64,000 nt of DNA from Catellatospora paridis (GTDB taxonomy: Bacteria; Actinomycetota; Actinomycetes; Mycobacteriales; Micromonosporaceae): the NCBI RefSeq assembly GCF_009720365.1, contig NZ_ML769312.1, forward strand, positions 682,001-746,000, given 5' to 3'. Under the pieces are notes generated by a model. It ran no database searches. It worked only from the letters and a program-made list of their open reading frames with translations, and was not told where the DNA came from. The translations under genes and the position numbers were made by a program. This document shows positions 27,041 through 36,339 of the stretch, piece by piece (position 1 is the first letter of the stretch; every line of letters starts with the position of its first letter).

Positions 27041-28069
27041 TCAGCGCACCGCGAGCCACACCGCCCAGCCGAGCAGCCCCAGCAGTAGCAGCCCGCCGGC
27101 CCGGCGAGTGTGCAGGAACGCGATCGGGGCCCACCACAGCGGCCACACCGGGTTGTCGGCGGGCGGCTCGGCGGGCACCGGCTGGTCGAACGCGCGCACC
27201 ACCTTGACCAGCATCGGCACCGCGAGCACCACCAGCAGCGCGGGCCACGGCAGCGCTCCGACCGCCACCAGCACGGCCACGCCGACGTAGAACGCGACCA
27301 TCATCGCCTGGGTCAGCCGCTTGGCGGCCCGCTCGCCGATCAGCACCGGGAACGTCGTGGTGCCAGCCGGGCCGTCGTAGGGCAGCTTGTCGATGTGCTT
27401 GGCCATCAGCACCGTCGTCGGCAGCAGCGCGTACACCGTCGCGGCGGCCAGCACCTGCCACGGCAGCGTGCCGGTGCCCGCGTAGTACACCCCGCCGACC
27501 ATCAACGGACCCCAGGTGAGCAGCACGTCCAGCTCGCCGAGGCCGACCTTCTTCAGCCGCAGCGGCGGTGCCGTGTACGCGTACGACAGGAACAGTCCGC
27601 CGACCGCGAACGCGACGATCCACCAGTCCTGCCGGACGACCAGCGCGATCATGATGGCGAGGTCGACGACCTGGCAGAGCAGGATGCCCGCGATCAGCTG
27701 CCGCTTGGTGACCAGCCCGGCCAGGATCGGGTGCGGGGCGTACAGCGCCCGCGGGTAGTCCGCGGTGTCGTTGCCGACCTCGGTGTCGGCCAGGTCGTTC
27801 ATCAGGTTGTTGGCCAGGTGCGCGACCACGATGCCGACCACGGCCAGGGTCACGTTCAGCCAGTCGACCCGCGCATCGGACACCGCGGCCAGCAGCGCCG
27901 CCATCAGGCCCGACGTCAGCGTCATGGGCAGCACCCCGGCCCGGGTCACCACCAGCCAGCGGGTCACCCCGTCGACCACACCCTGCTCGGGCGGGTTCGT
28001 GGTGAGGAACGCGTACCGCCACGCCGCCAGCCGCGCCTTGAGCGGGAGCGGAGAAGTCTCAGCCGTCAC
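27041..28069 (-). CDS. UbiA-family prenyltransferase (possibly MenA-like)
   Basis: 342 aa, 8-9 membrane helices. First Asp-rich site NNLMNDLADTEVGNDTAD and second DKLPYDGPAGTTTFPV bind the Mg-prenyl diphosphate in this family. These resemble the 1,4-dihydroxy-2-naphthoate prenyltransferase step of menaquinone synthesis, which would suit the menaquinone-type SDH next door. Other UbiA members (for heme O or secondary metabolites) fit less well. GTG start 6 nt from TACAGT on the minus strand, divergent from the peptidase gene. Confidence 0.85.
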   Translation of the reverse strand: MTAETSPLPLKARLAAWRYAFLTTNPPEQGVVDGVTRWLVVTRAGVLPMTLTSGLMAALLAAVSDARVDWLNVTLAVVGIVVAHLANNLMNDLADTEVGNDTADYPRALYAPHPILAGLVTKRQLIAGILLCQVVDLAIMIALVVRQDWWIVAFAVGGLFLSYAYTAPPLRLKKVGLGELDVLLTWGPLMVGGVYYAGTGTLPWQVLAAATVYALLPTTVLMAKHIDKLPYDGPAGTTTFPVLIGERAAKRLTQAMMVAFYVGVAVLVAVGALPWPALLVVLAVPMLVKVVRAFDQPVPAEPPADNPVWPLWWAPIAFLHTRRAGGLLLLGLLGWAVWLAVR

Positions 28070-28162
28070 GGCCGGACTGTACCGCCGCGGACCCCGGCCG
28101 GTACACGGTCCGCAGCGGCCTGCGTCGAACGGCCACGATCATGCTCGGCTATCGTCGCGGCC

Positions 28163-29776
28163 ATGTCGGACCCCGCCGTCACCGCCGCCGAGCGCTGCTA
28201 CCTGCGCGCCCGCGAACTCGCCGACCGGCTGGAGCTCGCCGCCGCCCTCGGCGCCGACGAGCCGGGCCTGGCCGAGGACGCCGCACTCAGCCGCGCCCGC
28301 CTGCTCGCCGCCCTCGCGAAGCTCGGCCCGGACACCGACCACCTCACCGACGGTAGAAAGGCCGCTGACCCCCTCACCGGCCCTACCGACGCTCTCCCGG
28401 CCGCTTGCCGCCCTGTCCCGGGTTCTGTGGGCGACGCCGACCGCCGAGCGGTGGAGATCATGCGGCGCTGGGCCGAGACGTCTGCCGAGCCTGCTCAAGC
28501 CGGGCCTCTGGGGCAGCGCCTGACGGCTGAGTTCGACGAGATCAGGGACGCGATCGAACGGGATTACGGCACCCGGCAGGCCGCTGTGGAGCACGACGGG
28601 CGGACGCTGACCCGGCTGGCGGTGCTGGGCAGCCTCGGTGACGAATCCGACCCCGAGCGCCGGCGCCGCCTGTTCCTCGCGCTGCGCCCGGTCTGGCAGG
28701 CGATCGACGGGGACGGCGACGACAGCCCCTACCGGCGGCTGCTGGCCCACAGTTCGCGGCGATGGGCGCACCGCTCGCCCGTGGCCGCGAACGCGGCCGC
28801 CCTGGGCATGGACGTGTCGCAGGTCGAGCCGGCGCTGGTCGCGATCCTGGACACCTGGCGCGGGATCACCGCGGGCGGCCCGCCGATCGAGCCGTGGGAC
28901 TGGTGGCACACCCACGGCACGACCGCGCGGACGCTGCGGGCGGCGATCCCGCGGCACCGGCTGCGCCCGCTGTCCGACGCGTACCACGCCGCGCTCGGCG
29001 CGGACCCGGCCGAGCTGGGGGTGCGCTACGACGTGACCGCCCGGCCGGACCGGCCGCCGGTGCCGGTGGCGTACACGACGTTCTTGTCCCGCCCGCGCGA
29101 GACCGCCGGCGGCTGGACCCGGGCCGTGCCCTGGGTGCTCGGCACGTACACCGCGGGCGGGCTGGGCGAGCTCACCGAGCTGATCCACGAGACCGGCCAC
29201 GCGCTGCACGTCGCCGCGATCGCGACCCGCCCCGCGTACGCGGACTGGCCCGACAGCGACGCGCTGACCGAGGCGATCGCCGAGCTGACCGCGCTGGACA
29301 CGGCCGAACCCGCCTGGCAGCGGCACTGGCTGGGCGCGAGCGTGCCGGAGCGGACCGCGCTGCGCGACCGGTACGCCGACGTGATGCTCGACGTGTGCTG
29401 GGCCCTGTTCGAGATCCGCCTGCACGCCGACCCGGCGCGCCGCCCGAACGACGTGTGGGCCGAGCTGACCTCGACCTATCTCGGCGTCGTCGCGCATCCG
29501 GAGCTGTCCTGGTGGGCGATGCGCGGCCAGCTCGTCCAGGAACCCGGCTACATGGTCAACTACGCGCTCGGGCCGATCCTGGCCGCCGAACTGCGCGCCG
29601 CGGTACGCGCCGCCCGCGGCGACTGGACCGCCGGTGATCCCGGCTGGTACGCCTGGGTCAGCGTGCACCTCTACCGCTTCGGCCTCGCCCGCCCCTCCGG
29701 CGACGTGCTGCGCGACCTGCTCGGCCGCCCGCCGTCCGCGGCCGCCCTGCTCACCGAACTGCACCGAGCGGCCTGA
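28163..29776 (+). CDS. M3-like zinc metallopeptidase
   Basis: 537 aa, mostly helical. Zinc motif HETGHALH at residues ~342-349 with a third ligand Glu ~27 residues later (DALTEAIAEL), the spacing of M3/gluzincin oligopeptidases. No signal peptide, so cytoplasmic. A mid-protein segment (residues 60-120) is of lower complexity. ATG 7 nt after TATCGT, divergent from the prenyltransferase. Expected to degrade short peptides; physiological substrate unknown. Confidence 0.87.
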   Translation: MSDPAVTAAERCYLRARELADRLELAAALGADEPGLAEDAALSRARLLAALAKLGPDTDHLTDGRKAADPLTGPTDALPAACRPVPGSVGDADRRAVEIMRRWAETSAEPAQAGPLGQRLTAEFDEIRDAIERDYGTRQAAVEHDGRTLTRLAVLGSLGDESDPERRRRLFLALRPVWQAIDGDGDDSPYRRLLAHSSRRWAHRSPVAANAAALGMDVSQVEPALVAILDTWRGITAGGPPIEPWDWWHTHGTTARTLRAAIPRHRLRPLSDAYHAALGADPAELGVRYDVTARPDRPPVPVAYTTFLSRPRETAGGWTRAVPWVLGTYTAGGLGELTELIHETGHALHVAAIATRPAYADWPDSDALTEAIAELTALDTAEPAWQRHWLGASVPERTALRDRYADVMLDVCWALFEIRLHADPARRPNDVWAELTSTYLGVVAHPELSWWAMRGQLVQEPGYMVNYALGPILAAELRAAVRAARGDWTAGDPGWYAWVSVHLYRFGLARPSGDVLRDLLGRPPSAAALLTELHRAA

Positions 29777-29829
29777 GCACACACCTCACCACGCCACCGC
29801 ACGTGTGAGCTGCCCGCGGGTCCGGGCGC

Positions 29830-30753
29830 TCAGTAGCCGCCGTGGACCTGGTTGTCGAGCGGTTCGCCCGCGAGGTAGCGGCGCACCTGGGCCCCGACCA
29901 GCCGGTACGCGCGCGGCACCGTGCCCTGCACCGCGCCCGCGATGTGGGGTGTCAGCAGCACGTTCGGCATGTCCCACAGCGGGCTGTCGGGCGGCAGCGG
30001 CTCGGGGTCGGTCACGTCGAGCGCCGCGCGCAGCCGACCGCTCGCCAGCTCCGCGGTCAGCGCCGCGGTGTCGGCCACCCGGCCGCGGGCGGCGTTGACC
30101 AGCAGCGCCCCGTCGGGCATCGCGGCCAGGAACCCGGCGTCGACCAGACCTTCGGTCTGCGCGGTCAGCGGCACCAGCAGCACCACCACGTCCGCGTCCG
30201 GCAGCAGCCGGGGCAGGTCGGCGACGCCGTGCACGCCGTCGCGGGCGGTGTGCGCCACGCTCGTCACCCGCACGTCGAACGGGGCCAGCCGGGCCGCGGT
30301 CGCCACGCCGATGGAGCCCGCACCGACGATCAGGACGCGTTTGCCGGTCAGCTCGTCGGTGGGGGTGACCTCGCCGAACGCGAACCGGTGCGCGGCCTGC
30401 GCGCGGGCGAAGTAGTCGAAGCGGCGCACCGACGCGATGATCGCGCCGACGACCCACTCGGCGACGTTCGGGTCGTGCACGCCGCGCGCGTCGCACAGCG
30501 TCACGCCCTCGCGCAGCCGCCCGATCCACGCGTCGGCGCCTGCCGAGAGCAGCTGGACCACCTTCAGGCCGGTCATCGGCCCGGCCAGGGCGACGAGGCC
30601 GGGGCTGCTCACGTTGGGCGGCACCCAGAAGTCGACCTCGGCGGGGTCGCCTGGCGGCGGCGCGTCGACCGCCGGCAGCACCGCGACGTCGACGCCGGCC
30701 GGCAGCGGTCCCATCAACTCCCGACCGGTCTCATGAGCGATCCACATCCGCAC
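29830..30753 (-). CDS. D-2-hydroxyacid dehydrogenase (NAD(P)-binding)
   Basis: 307 aa. Rossmann motif KRVLIVGAGSIGVATAARL (residues ~138-156). Catalytic-type signature LLVNAARGRVADTAALTAELASGRLRAALDVTDPEPLP with Arg and Glu, and the final LTPHIAGAV histidine. Standard fold for glyoxylate/phosphoglycerate-type dehydrogenases; substrate unknown. GTG start 6 nt from TAGCGT on the minus strand. Confidence 0.92.
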   Translation of the reverse strand: MRMWIAHETGRELMGPLPAGVDVAVLPAVDAPPPGDPAEVDFWVPPNVSSPGLVALAGPMTGLKVVQLLSAGADAWIGRLREGVTLCDARGVHDPNVAEWVVGAIIASVRRFDYFARAQAAHRFAFGEVTPTDELTGKRVLIVGAGSIGVATAARLAPFDVRVTSVAHTARDGVHGVADLPRLLPDADVVVLLVPLTAQTEGLVDAGFLAAMPDGALLVNAARGRVADTAALTAELASGRLRAALDVTDPEPLPPDSPLWDMPNVLLTPHIAGAVQGTVPRAYRLVGAQVRRYLAGEPLDNQVHGGY

Positions 30754-30875
30754 GCTCTCACGCTATCGGCCGCCGGTCTCCGCCAAGCGGCTCTTGGCCG
30801 ACCGGGGCGGCAGGCGTCCCACCAGCCGAAAGCCGCCTGCCGCCGGGTCAACCACCGGCGAGACCGGGCGTCGGT

Positions 30876-31832
30876 TCAGAGGACGTTGGGGACGAGCAGT
30901 TCCTCGAGCCAGCCGGGCACGGCGGGGCCGTACTCGGCCAGCGACCCGGGATCGGCGCCTTCCAGGGAGCGCTGCCAGGACAGGGACCGGCTCACCTTGG
31001 CGGCCTGCACCGCGGGCTCGACCTCGGCGGCCAGTTCGGCGCGGGTGCCGTAGCCGGTCCACGGCTCCAGGTAGGCGTCGCGCAGCCGGGCCAGCACCGG
31101 GTCGCCGGGCTTGAGGTCGTAGCGGTCCGCGGCGATCCGCATCGCGATGAGCAGCACCGCGAACGGGTGCGCCACCGACGCGTCACCCCAGTCGAAGAAC
31201 CGGTACCCGTCACCGACCAGCACGTTCGCGTCGTGCAGGTCGTCGTGCTGGACCGACACCGGCACCGCGCTCGCGGCGACCTGCTCGCACAGCAGCCGGT
31301 ACCGCGGCTCGTACGCCCGCAGCAGCGTGGCCTTCTCGGCGGTCAGGGAGCCGCCGACGAGCGGGTCGTCGAGCAGGGCCGTGAAGTGGCCGGGCAGCTG
31401 CGCCGCGGTCATGTCGGGCACGCCCAGGGCGATCATCTCGGCCGCGCGGGGGGCCAGGTCGCGTTGCAGCTCGGCGTGCCGGGCCAGCAGGTCCTCCCAG
31501 TGCGCCGGGTCGTCGGCGGCGACCTCGCGCAGCGTCCTGCCGCCGTCGGGCAGCAGCGACCAGCCGCGCTCGCCGTCGATGGCGATGGGTTCCAGGACCC
31601 GGCCCGGCGCCCACCGGCCGAGCGCGTCGAGCAGGCGCGCCTCGTACGTCGAGCAGTGGCCGTTGGCCTTGAACCACACCGTGCGCTCGCCGACGGGCAC
31701 CTTGGCGAGCACGGACCACGGCCGGACCCGGGTCTGCTCGACCGGCCCGGCGGCCCGCAGCCCGGCTCCGGCCAGGGACTCGTCGATCCAGGCCAGGACC
31801 TGCGCCCAGTCGGGTGTCACGGTGTTGTCCAT
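30876..31832 (-). CDS. Aminoglycoside phosphotransferase-family kinase
   Basis: 318 aa. SVQHDDLHDANVLVGD is the HxDxxxxN catalytic loop and FFDWGDASVAHPF the metal-binding DxD-like loop. FKANGHCSTYEARLLDALGRW provides the N-lobe Glu. Full-length APH fold. Small-molecule kinase of unknown substrate; no resistance context is seen. ATG 7 nt from TAGCCT on the minus strand. Confidence 0.9.
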   Translation of the reverse strand: MDNTVTPDWAQVLAWIDESLAGAGLRAAGPVEQTRVRPWSVLAKVPVGERTVWFKANGHCSTYEARLLDALGRWAPGRVLEPIAIDGERGWSLLPDGGRTLREVAADDPAHWEDLLARHAELQRDLAPRAAEMIALGVPDMTAAQLPGHFTALLDDPLVGGSLTAEKATLLRAYEPRYRLLCEQVAASAVPVSVQHDDLHDANVLVGDGYRFFDWGDASVAHPFAVLLIAMRIAADRYDLKPGDPVLARLRDAYLEPWTGYGTRAELAAEVEPAVQAAKVSRSLSWQRSLEGADPGSLAEYGPAVPGWLEELLVPNVL

Positions 31833-31890
31833 GCCCGGCAGGCTACCGGCCCGTTGATCAGCACCGCCCCCGATATTCCGCGGGCCGCGG

Positions 31891-32340
31891 TCAGACCGCC
31901 ACGATGAGCAGCGCCGACACGAGCAGGGCGAGCAGGTGCAGGGCCTGGTCGGCGGCGTACATGCCGCAGACCGGGGTGGTCAGCTCCGCGAAGCGGGGGG
32001 AGCCGGTGGCCCGCAGCAGCGCCCGCACCGGCCAGCGGCGGTCCAGCAGCGCGTGGGTCGCGACGGAGAAGGCCAGGCCGGCGGCGATGCCCCAGCCCGA
32101 CAGCGGCAGCCGCAGCACCGCCGTCGTGCCGATCAGCAGCACGGCCATGGTCACGTGGTATCCGGCGAGGTGCCCGGCCATCGCGGTCCAGCCGCGCCGG
32201 CCGGCCGCTGCCTTGCCCTCCGCCTGCCGGTCGGTCTGCGCGACGTGGTCGCCGAGCTGGTGCCCGACGTACAGCACGAGGAGCACGACGGCGAAGGTGG
32301 CCGCGCGGGCCACCACCATCGGATCGGGAACGGAGGACAT
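31891..32340 (-). CDS. Multi-pass membrane protein, DUF3307-like
   Basis: 149 aa with four to five hydrophobic segments. HQLGDHVAQTDRQAEGKA, GHLAGYHVTMA and ATHALLDRRWPVRALL resemble the His/Asp/Gln pattern of DUF3307 membrane proteins, but the match is by eye. GGAGGGC directly precedes the chosen ATG. Divergent from the next gene across ~150 nt. Function unknown. Confidence 0.75.
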   Translation of the reverse strand: MSSVPDPMVVARAATFAVVLLVLYVGHQLGDHVAQTDRQAEGKAAAGRRGWTAMAGHLAGYHVTMAVLLIGTTAVLRLPLSGWGIAAGLAFSVATHALLDRRWPVRALLRATGSPRFAELTTPVCGMYAADQALHLLALLVSALLIVAV

Positions 32341-32494
32341 GCCCTCCATGGTGGCGCGCGATGGCACGCTCTGCTGCGATCCAGCCGACACTTTCGATGT
32401 GTGCTGCACTACGGAGTGAGCGTGGAATGTGGCCTGGAACTCATCCCGGCGGCTGGGTAAGGTGTCGGATTCACTACCACCACGGGGAGTCCAC

Positions 32495-33211
32495 ATGTCG
32501 TACGCCGCACTCGTCCGGCCCGCGATCGACCGCGTCTACATCGGAATGCGCGCCGCGGCGCGGGACCGGCTGCAGGAGCTGACCGAGCAGACCGGCCTGC
32601 GCCAGGGCCTCAACACCAGCTTCTACTTCGGCCTGCTCGCCCGGCCGCTGCCCGCCGACGGCTTCGCCGCGGTGACCGCCTACGGCGCGTGCGACATGAC
32701 CGATGAACTGGAGCAGGCCATCATGGCCGTCGACGACGACGGCAACTGGTCGCTGACCGACACCGGACACACCTACACCCTGGCGCTGCAGCAGGTGATC
32801 GCCGACTCGGCGCAGGAGCACTGGGGCCAGACATTCCGCGGGGCGCTGCCGGGCGTGGCGGCCCTGCCGCGGCTGGCCGAGCTGCTCGGTGTGCTGCTCA
32901 GGGCGGGCGAGGCCACCGGCGGGCCGGCGTTCCGTGCCGCGACTCCGGTCTACGAGCCGGCCGGTGCGTCGTACGCGCTGCAGGTCAGCACCCGCCTGGG
33001 TGCGCTGCGCCACCACCGCGGCGACGCCCACCGGGCCGCCTGGGCCGCCGCCGGGCTGACCCTGGACCAGCTGCAGGCACTCTCGCCCGACGACCCGCTG
33101 CGGGTGTCGATCGAGCAGGACACCAACCGCCGCGACGAGCCGATCTACCAGGCGCTGACCGAGTCCGAGCGGTGGGAGCTGCTCGGCCTGCTGGCGGCCC
33201 TGCCGAACTGA
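32495..33211 (+). CDS. Helical protein with winged-helix-like segment
   Basis: 238 aa, mostly alpha-helical. RDRLQELTEQTGLRQGLNTSFYFGLL and NWSLTDTGHTYTLALQQ resemble part of a MarR-type wing, and the C-terminal half (LRHHRGDAHRAAWAAAGLTLDQLQAL) is a helical bundle. Not placed in a family. CGGGGAG upstream supports the ATG. An SCO6745-like group is possible. Confidence 0.65.
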   Translation: MSYAALVRPAIDRVYIGMRAAARDRLQELTEQTGLRQGLNTSFYFGLLARPLPADGFAAVTAYGACDMTDELEQAIMAVDDDGNWSLTDTGHTYTLALQQVIADSAQEHWGQTFRGALPGVAALPRLAELLGVLLRAGEATGGPAFRAATPVYEPAGASYALQVSTRLGALRHHRGDAHRAAWAAAGLTLDQLQALSPDDPLRVSIEQDTNRRDEPIYQALTESERWELLGLLAALPN

Positions 33212-33255
33212 ACCGTGGCGCTCGGGCCGCCCGCCTCGGCGGCCCGAGCCCCGCG

Positions 33256-33810
33256 CTACAGCCCCAGCCCTTCCAGTACGGTCGCGCCGGGCAGCCCGGC
33301 GAGCACCTTGCCCGGCACGATGATCTTCCCGCGCCGGTTGCCGGAGCCGATCACCACGTGCGGCGCGTCGGCGACGGCGGCGTCGACCAGTACGGGCCAG
33401 CTGTCGGGCAGCCCGATCGGGGTGATGCCGCCGTACTGCATCCCGGTCAGCGTCACCGCCTCGTCCATCGGCGCGAACGACGCCTTGCGCGCCCCGAGGT
33501 GCTTGCGGACGAGGCCGTTGACGTCGGCACGGGTGCTGGCCAGCACCATGCACGCGGCGTAGGTCACGTCCTGCCCGCGCTTGGCGGCCACCACCACGCA
33601 GTTCGCGGACAGCTCCGGTGCGACCTGGTACGCCTCGCCGAAGTTCCCGGTGTCGGCCAGCTCCGGATCGGTGTCGACGACCAGCACCGACTCGACCGGT
33701 TCAGCGCCGGACCAGCCGGCCAGGGCCTTGGCCACCGGCGCGGCGACGAGATCGGCACGGTCCACGGCGGGCCAGGCCGCCTCGAAGTTCCCGATGGGTG
33801 CAGCAGACAT
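33256..33810 (-). CDS. YbaK/ProX-like aminoacyl-tRNA deacylase
   Basis: 184 aa YbaK/EbsC fold. SVLVVDTDPELADT, NCVVVAAKRG, VNGLVRKHLGARKASFAPMDEAVTLTGMQYGGITPIGLP, which contains the conserved Lys and the GGITPIG loop. Such proteins hydrolyse mischarged aminoacyl-tRNA in trans. Divergent from the HIT gene with only 42 nt between starts; each has its own short-spaced hexamer (TAGCAT, TAGGCT). Confidence 0.92.
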   Translation of the reverse strand: MSAAPIGNFEAAWPAVDRADLVAAPVAKALAGWSGAEPVESVLVVDTDPELADTGNFGEAYQVAPELSANCVVVAAKRGQDVTYAACMVLASTRADVNGLVRKHLGARKASFAPMDEAVTLTGMQYGGITPIGLPDSWPVLVDAAVADAPHVVIGSGNRRGKIIVPGKVLAGLPGATVLEGLGL

Positions 33811-33852
33811 GCGACCGATGCTACCCAGGCAACCGATAGGCTCGGCGTTGCC

Positions 33853-34272
33853 ATGGAGGGATGTCTGTTCTGCGAGATCGCGGCCGGGGCGCGCCCGGCG
33901 TGGCTGGTGCACGCCGACGACACGGTGGTGGCTTTCCTCGACACCCGGCCGGTGTTTCCCGGGCACGTGCTGGTGGTGCCGCGCGAGCACGTGCCGACCC
34001 TGCACGACCTGCCCGCCGACGCCGTGGGCGGCTACTTCCAGCAGGTGCAGCGCATCGCCGGGGCCGTCGAGTCGGCGATGTCGGCCCAGGGCACCTTCGT
34101 CGCCCTCAACAACAAGATCAGCCAGAGCGTGCCGCACCTGCACACCCACGTGGTGCCGCGGAGCAAGGGCGACGGCCTGCGCGGCTTCTTCTGGCCCCGC
34201 ACCAAGTACGCCGACGACGACCAGGCCCGCTCGCACGCCGACGCGATCGCGGCCGCGCTCGCCGAAGCCTGA
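33853..34272 (+). CDS. HIT-family nucleotide hydrolase/transferase
   Basis: 139 aa. CLFCEIAAGARPAWLVHADD opening, PGHVLVVPREHV, and the HxHxH triad HLHTHVVPR at residues 95-99. Typical bacterial Hint/HinT-like purine nucleoside phosphoramidase length. The C-terminal RTKYADDDQARSHADAIAAAL is as in actinobacterial members. Terminator hairpin follows at 34288. Confidence 0.95.
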   Translation: MEGCLFCEIAAGARPAWLVHADDTVVAFLDTRPVFPGHVLVVPREHVPTLHDLPADAVGGYFQQVQRIAGAVESAMSAQGTFVALNNKISQSVPHLHTHVVPRSKGDGLRGFFWPRTKYADDDQARSHADAIAAALAEA

Positions 34273-34287
34273 GCCTGAGCCGACCAC

Positions 34288-34326
34288 AAAGGGGGCCTAC
34301 GGCCGTTCGTGGCCGTCGACCCCCTT
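34288..34326. terminator. Hairpin terminator between HIT and collagen-like genes
   Basis: Outer arms AAAGGGGG (from 34288) and CCCCCTT (to 34326) enclose an inner stem ACGGCC/GGCCGT. Convergent genes on both sides. Confidence 0.7.
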
Positions 34327-34335
34327 CGTGTCCTC

Positions 34336-35025
34336 TTACGGGGCGACCGCGGCCTGCGCGGTCACCGCGACGGCGTTCATCGCCGCCGTGAAGCCGCCCG
34401 AACCCCTGCACAGGAGCGCGACCTCGCCGCCCGCGTCCAGGTTGACCTGGGCGGCGACGGCGCCGGAGCTGGCGAACGACGCGCCGTCGACACCCGGCCG
34501 CGGGTCCGCCTCGGCCATGGTGCCGGCAGCCTGTGCCGGGCCGTCCGCCGTGGCCTTGAACGCGAGCAGGCACTGGAACTGCGGCGACTGGCCGATCCTC
34601 GCCGCGCTGAGCGTCGTCGTCACCTGGTAGGTGCCGGCCGGCAGGTTGGTGAGGCTCAGCACGATGGTGTCATCGGTCGCGAGGGTGCCGTCCCGCTCGA
34701 CGTCGCTGAACCCGGCGGGCGGCGTGGCCGGTCCGGGAGGCCCAGCCGGGCCCTTCGGGCCCTGCGGGCCGGGCGCGCCCCGGTCGCCCTTGGGCCCCTT
34801 GACGTTCCAGGTGAGGGCCTGCTCCTGCTTGGTGCAGCCGCTGCCGCCGCCACGGGGCAGCTCGGGGATGCGCACGTCGCCGGTCTTCTTGTTCACGCAC
34901 GCCTTGATGACGGCGGCGGCCTCGGGCTGGGCCTGGGCGAAGCTGCCGAAGGCCAGCAGGGTCGCGGCCGCCAGGCCGGCCACGCCCAGCACGCGCTGTG
35001 CCCGGCGTCGGACGAACGAATTCAC
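34336..35025 (-). CDS. Secreted protein with short collagen-like segment
   Basis: 229 aa. Signal peptide at residues 1-~33 (basic start, AGLAAATLLAFGSFAQA). A small domain with two Cys follows (CVNKKTGDVRIPELPRGGGSGC), then a Gly-x-y collagen-like tract at residues ~77-99, and a C-terminal beta-rich domain with two cysteines. GAGGAGAG precedes the GTG start. The short triple-helix tract may trimerise the protein, exposing three C-terminal domains at the cell surface. Partner unknown. Confidence 0.85.
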   Translation of the reverse strand: MNSFVRRRAQRVLGVAGLAAATLLAFGSFAQAQPEAAAVIKACVNKKTGDVRIPELPRGGGSGCTKQEQALTWNVKGPKGDRGAPGPQGPKGPAGPPGPATPPAGFSDVERDGTLATDDTIVLSLTNLPAGTYQVTTTLSAARIGQSPQFQCLLAFKATADGPAQAAGTMAEADPRPGVDGASFASSGAVAAQVNLDAGGEVALLCRGSGGFTAAMNAVAVTAQAAVAP

Positions 35026-35168
35026 GTCTCTCCTCGATGGAAGATCGGATCCCGGTGAAGGATCGGAGAAGACGGTTATAGCCAGCGAATGGGGCGAACC
35101 GGCGGCACCATGCCGCACCGTACGTGGCTAAACAACTACACAGTGCGACATGTTGACCGTCGTCGGCT

Positions 35169-35936
35169 TCAGTGGGCGGGAACGGTCTCGCGCAGGAAGT
35201 CGAGCAGCACCGGGTTCAGCTCCTCGGGCCGCTCCATGCTCGGCAGGTGCCCGGCCCAGTCCAGGTGCAGGTGACGCGACCCGGCGAGCTGCTCGGACAG
35301 CCGCACCGCGATGTCGTGGAAGTCGGCGAAGTCGTGCTCACCGGACACCAGCAGGCACGGGGCGGTGATCGCGGCCAGGTCGACGTCCTTCTTGATCGAG
35401 CCGTGCTCCTCCGCCACGGGGGCGAGCTGCACCTCGAACGCGTGCCGCTGCATCCGGCGCACCAGTTCGCGGGTCGCGTCGTCGGCGTGCGGGCCGATCC
35501 ACGCCGTGACGTTGAGTTCGGTCGCCGCGGCGACGTCGCCCGCCTCGAGCAGCGCGTCCTCCTGGTCGCCGAATGCGCTGAGCCGGGCGCTGGGCTCGTG
35601 GTCGGCGACCGCGGTGCACAGCAGCGCCAGCGCGGTCGTGCGCTGCGGCAGGCGCGCCGCGAACTCGAGCGCGACCCGGCCGCCGCCGGACGAGCCGATC
35701 AGCGCGGCCTGCTCGATCCCGAGCTCGTCGAGCAGCTCGGCGACGTCGTCGGCGTTGTTGTAGGGCCGGTCGGGCATGGGGGTGTCACCGAAGCCGCGCA
35801 GGTCGACGCGGATCACGCGGTAACCCGCAGCGGTCAGGACCGGCAGCTGCGGGTCCCACATCCGCCGATCGCAGACCGTGGAGTGAATCAGGACGAGCGT
35901 CGGGCCGTCGCCGGCCACGTCATGTGAGAGTGTCAT
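35169..35936 (-). CDS. Alpha/beta hydrolase
   Basis: 255 aa. Oxyanion motif VLIHSTVCDRRMWD, nucleophile elbow GSSGGG, catalytic Asp in LVSGEHDFAD, His in DWAGHLPSMERP, all in order. Ester or lactone hydrolase of unknown substrate. ATG 8 nt from TAGCCT on the minus strand. Stand-alone gene. Confidence 0.92.
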   Translation of the reverse strand: MTLSHDVAGDGPTLVLIHSTVCDRRMWDPQLPVLTAAGYRVIRVDLRGFGDTPMPDRPYNNADDVAELLDELGIEQAALIGSSGGGRVALEFAARLPQRTTALALLCTAVADHEPSARLSAFGDQEDALLEAGDVAAATELNVTAWIGPHADDATRELVRRMQRHAFEVQLAPVAEEHGSIKKDVDLAAITAPCLLVSGEHDFADFHDIAVRLSEQLAGSRHLHLDWAGHLPSMERPEELNPVLLDFLRETVPAH

Positions 35937-36000
35937 CGGCTGACAGGCTAGTGATCAAGCTCGGGGCCCGCCTCCCGATTTCGGCCGCGGGTGAGCCAGG

Positions 36001-36255
36001 TCACCTCGCGGACTGGAACACCGCCGTCGTCGTGGCCAGGAAGTACACGACCATCAGCACCGCGGCGAGCATCGCGGCCCGGATCGCGAGCATCCACGCC
36101 TTGCGGGCGGTCTTCACGGCGGCCTTGGCCTTCGGCACCCCGGCGACCGCCGACTTGTACCCCGCGCCCGCCTGTTGCATCTTCAACCACCGGCGGCCGA
36201 CCAGGATCCCCAGCAGCACCCCGATAATGCCGATCATCAGCGCGTCCCCGGACAT
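36001..36255 (-). CDS. Small membrane protein
   Basis: 84 aa: helix 1 (ALMIGIIGVLLGILVG), a basic loop (KSAVAGVPKAKAAVKTARKAW), helix 2 (AIRAAMLAAVLMVVYFLA). ATG 6 nt from TAAGTT on the minus strand. No family recognised; a real gene judging by coding character and promoter. Confidence 0.7.
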   Translation of the reverse strand: MSGDALMIGIIGVLLGILVGRRWLKMQQAGAGYKSAVAGVPKAKAAVKTARKAWMLAIRAAMLAAVLMVVYFLATTTAVFQSAR

Positions 36256-36339
36256 GCACAGAACTTAACCGTCCGATCGACCGCGTGCGATACCTCATTC
36301 ATCCACTTTGCCCACGCCGCCGCAACGAGCGCAGACCAC

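Noticed and set aside
27110-28160. Long upstream extension of the peptidase frame
   Set aside because: Runs antisense through the prenyltransferase; the leaderless ATG at 28163 is a better start.
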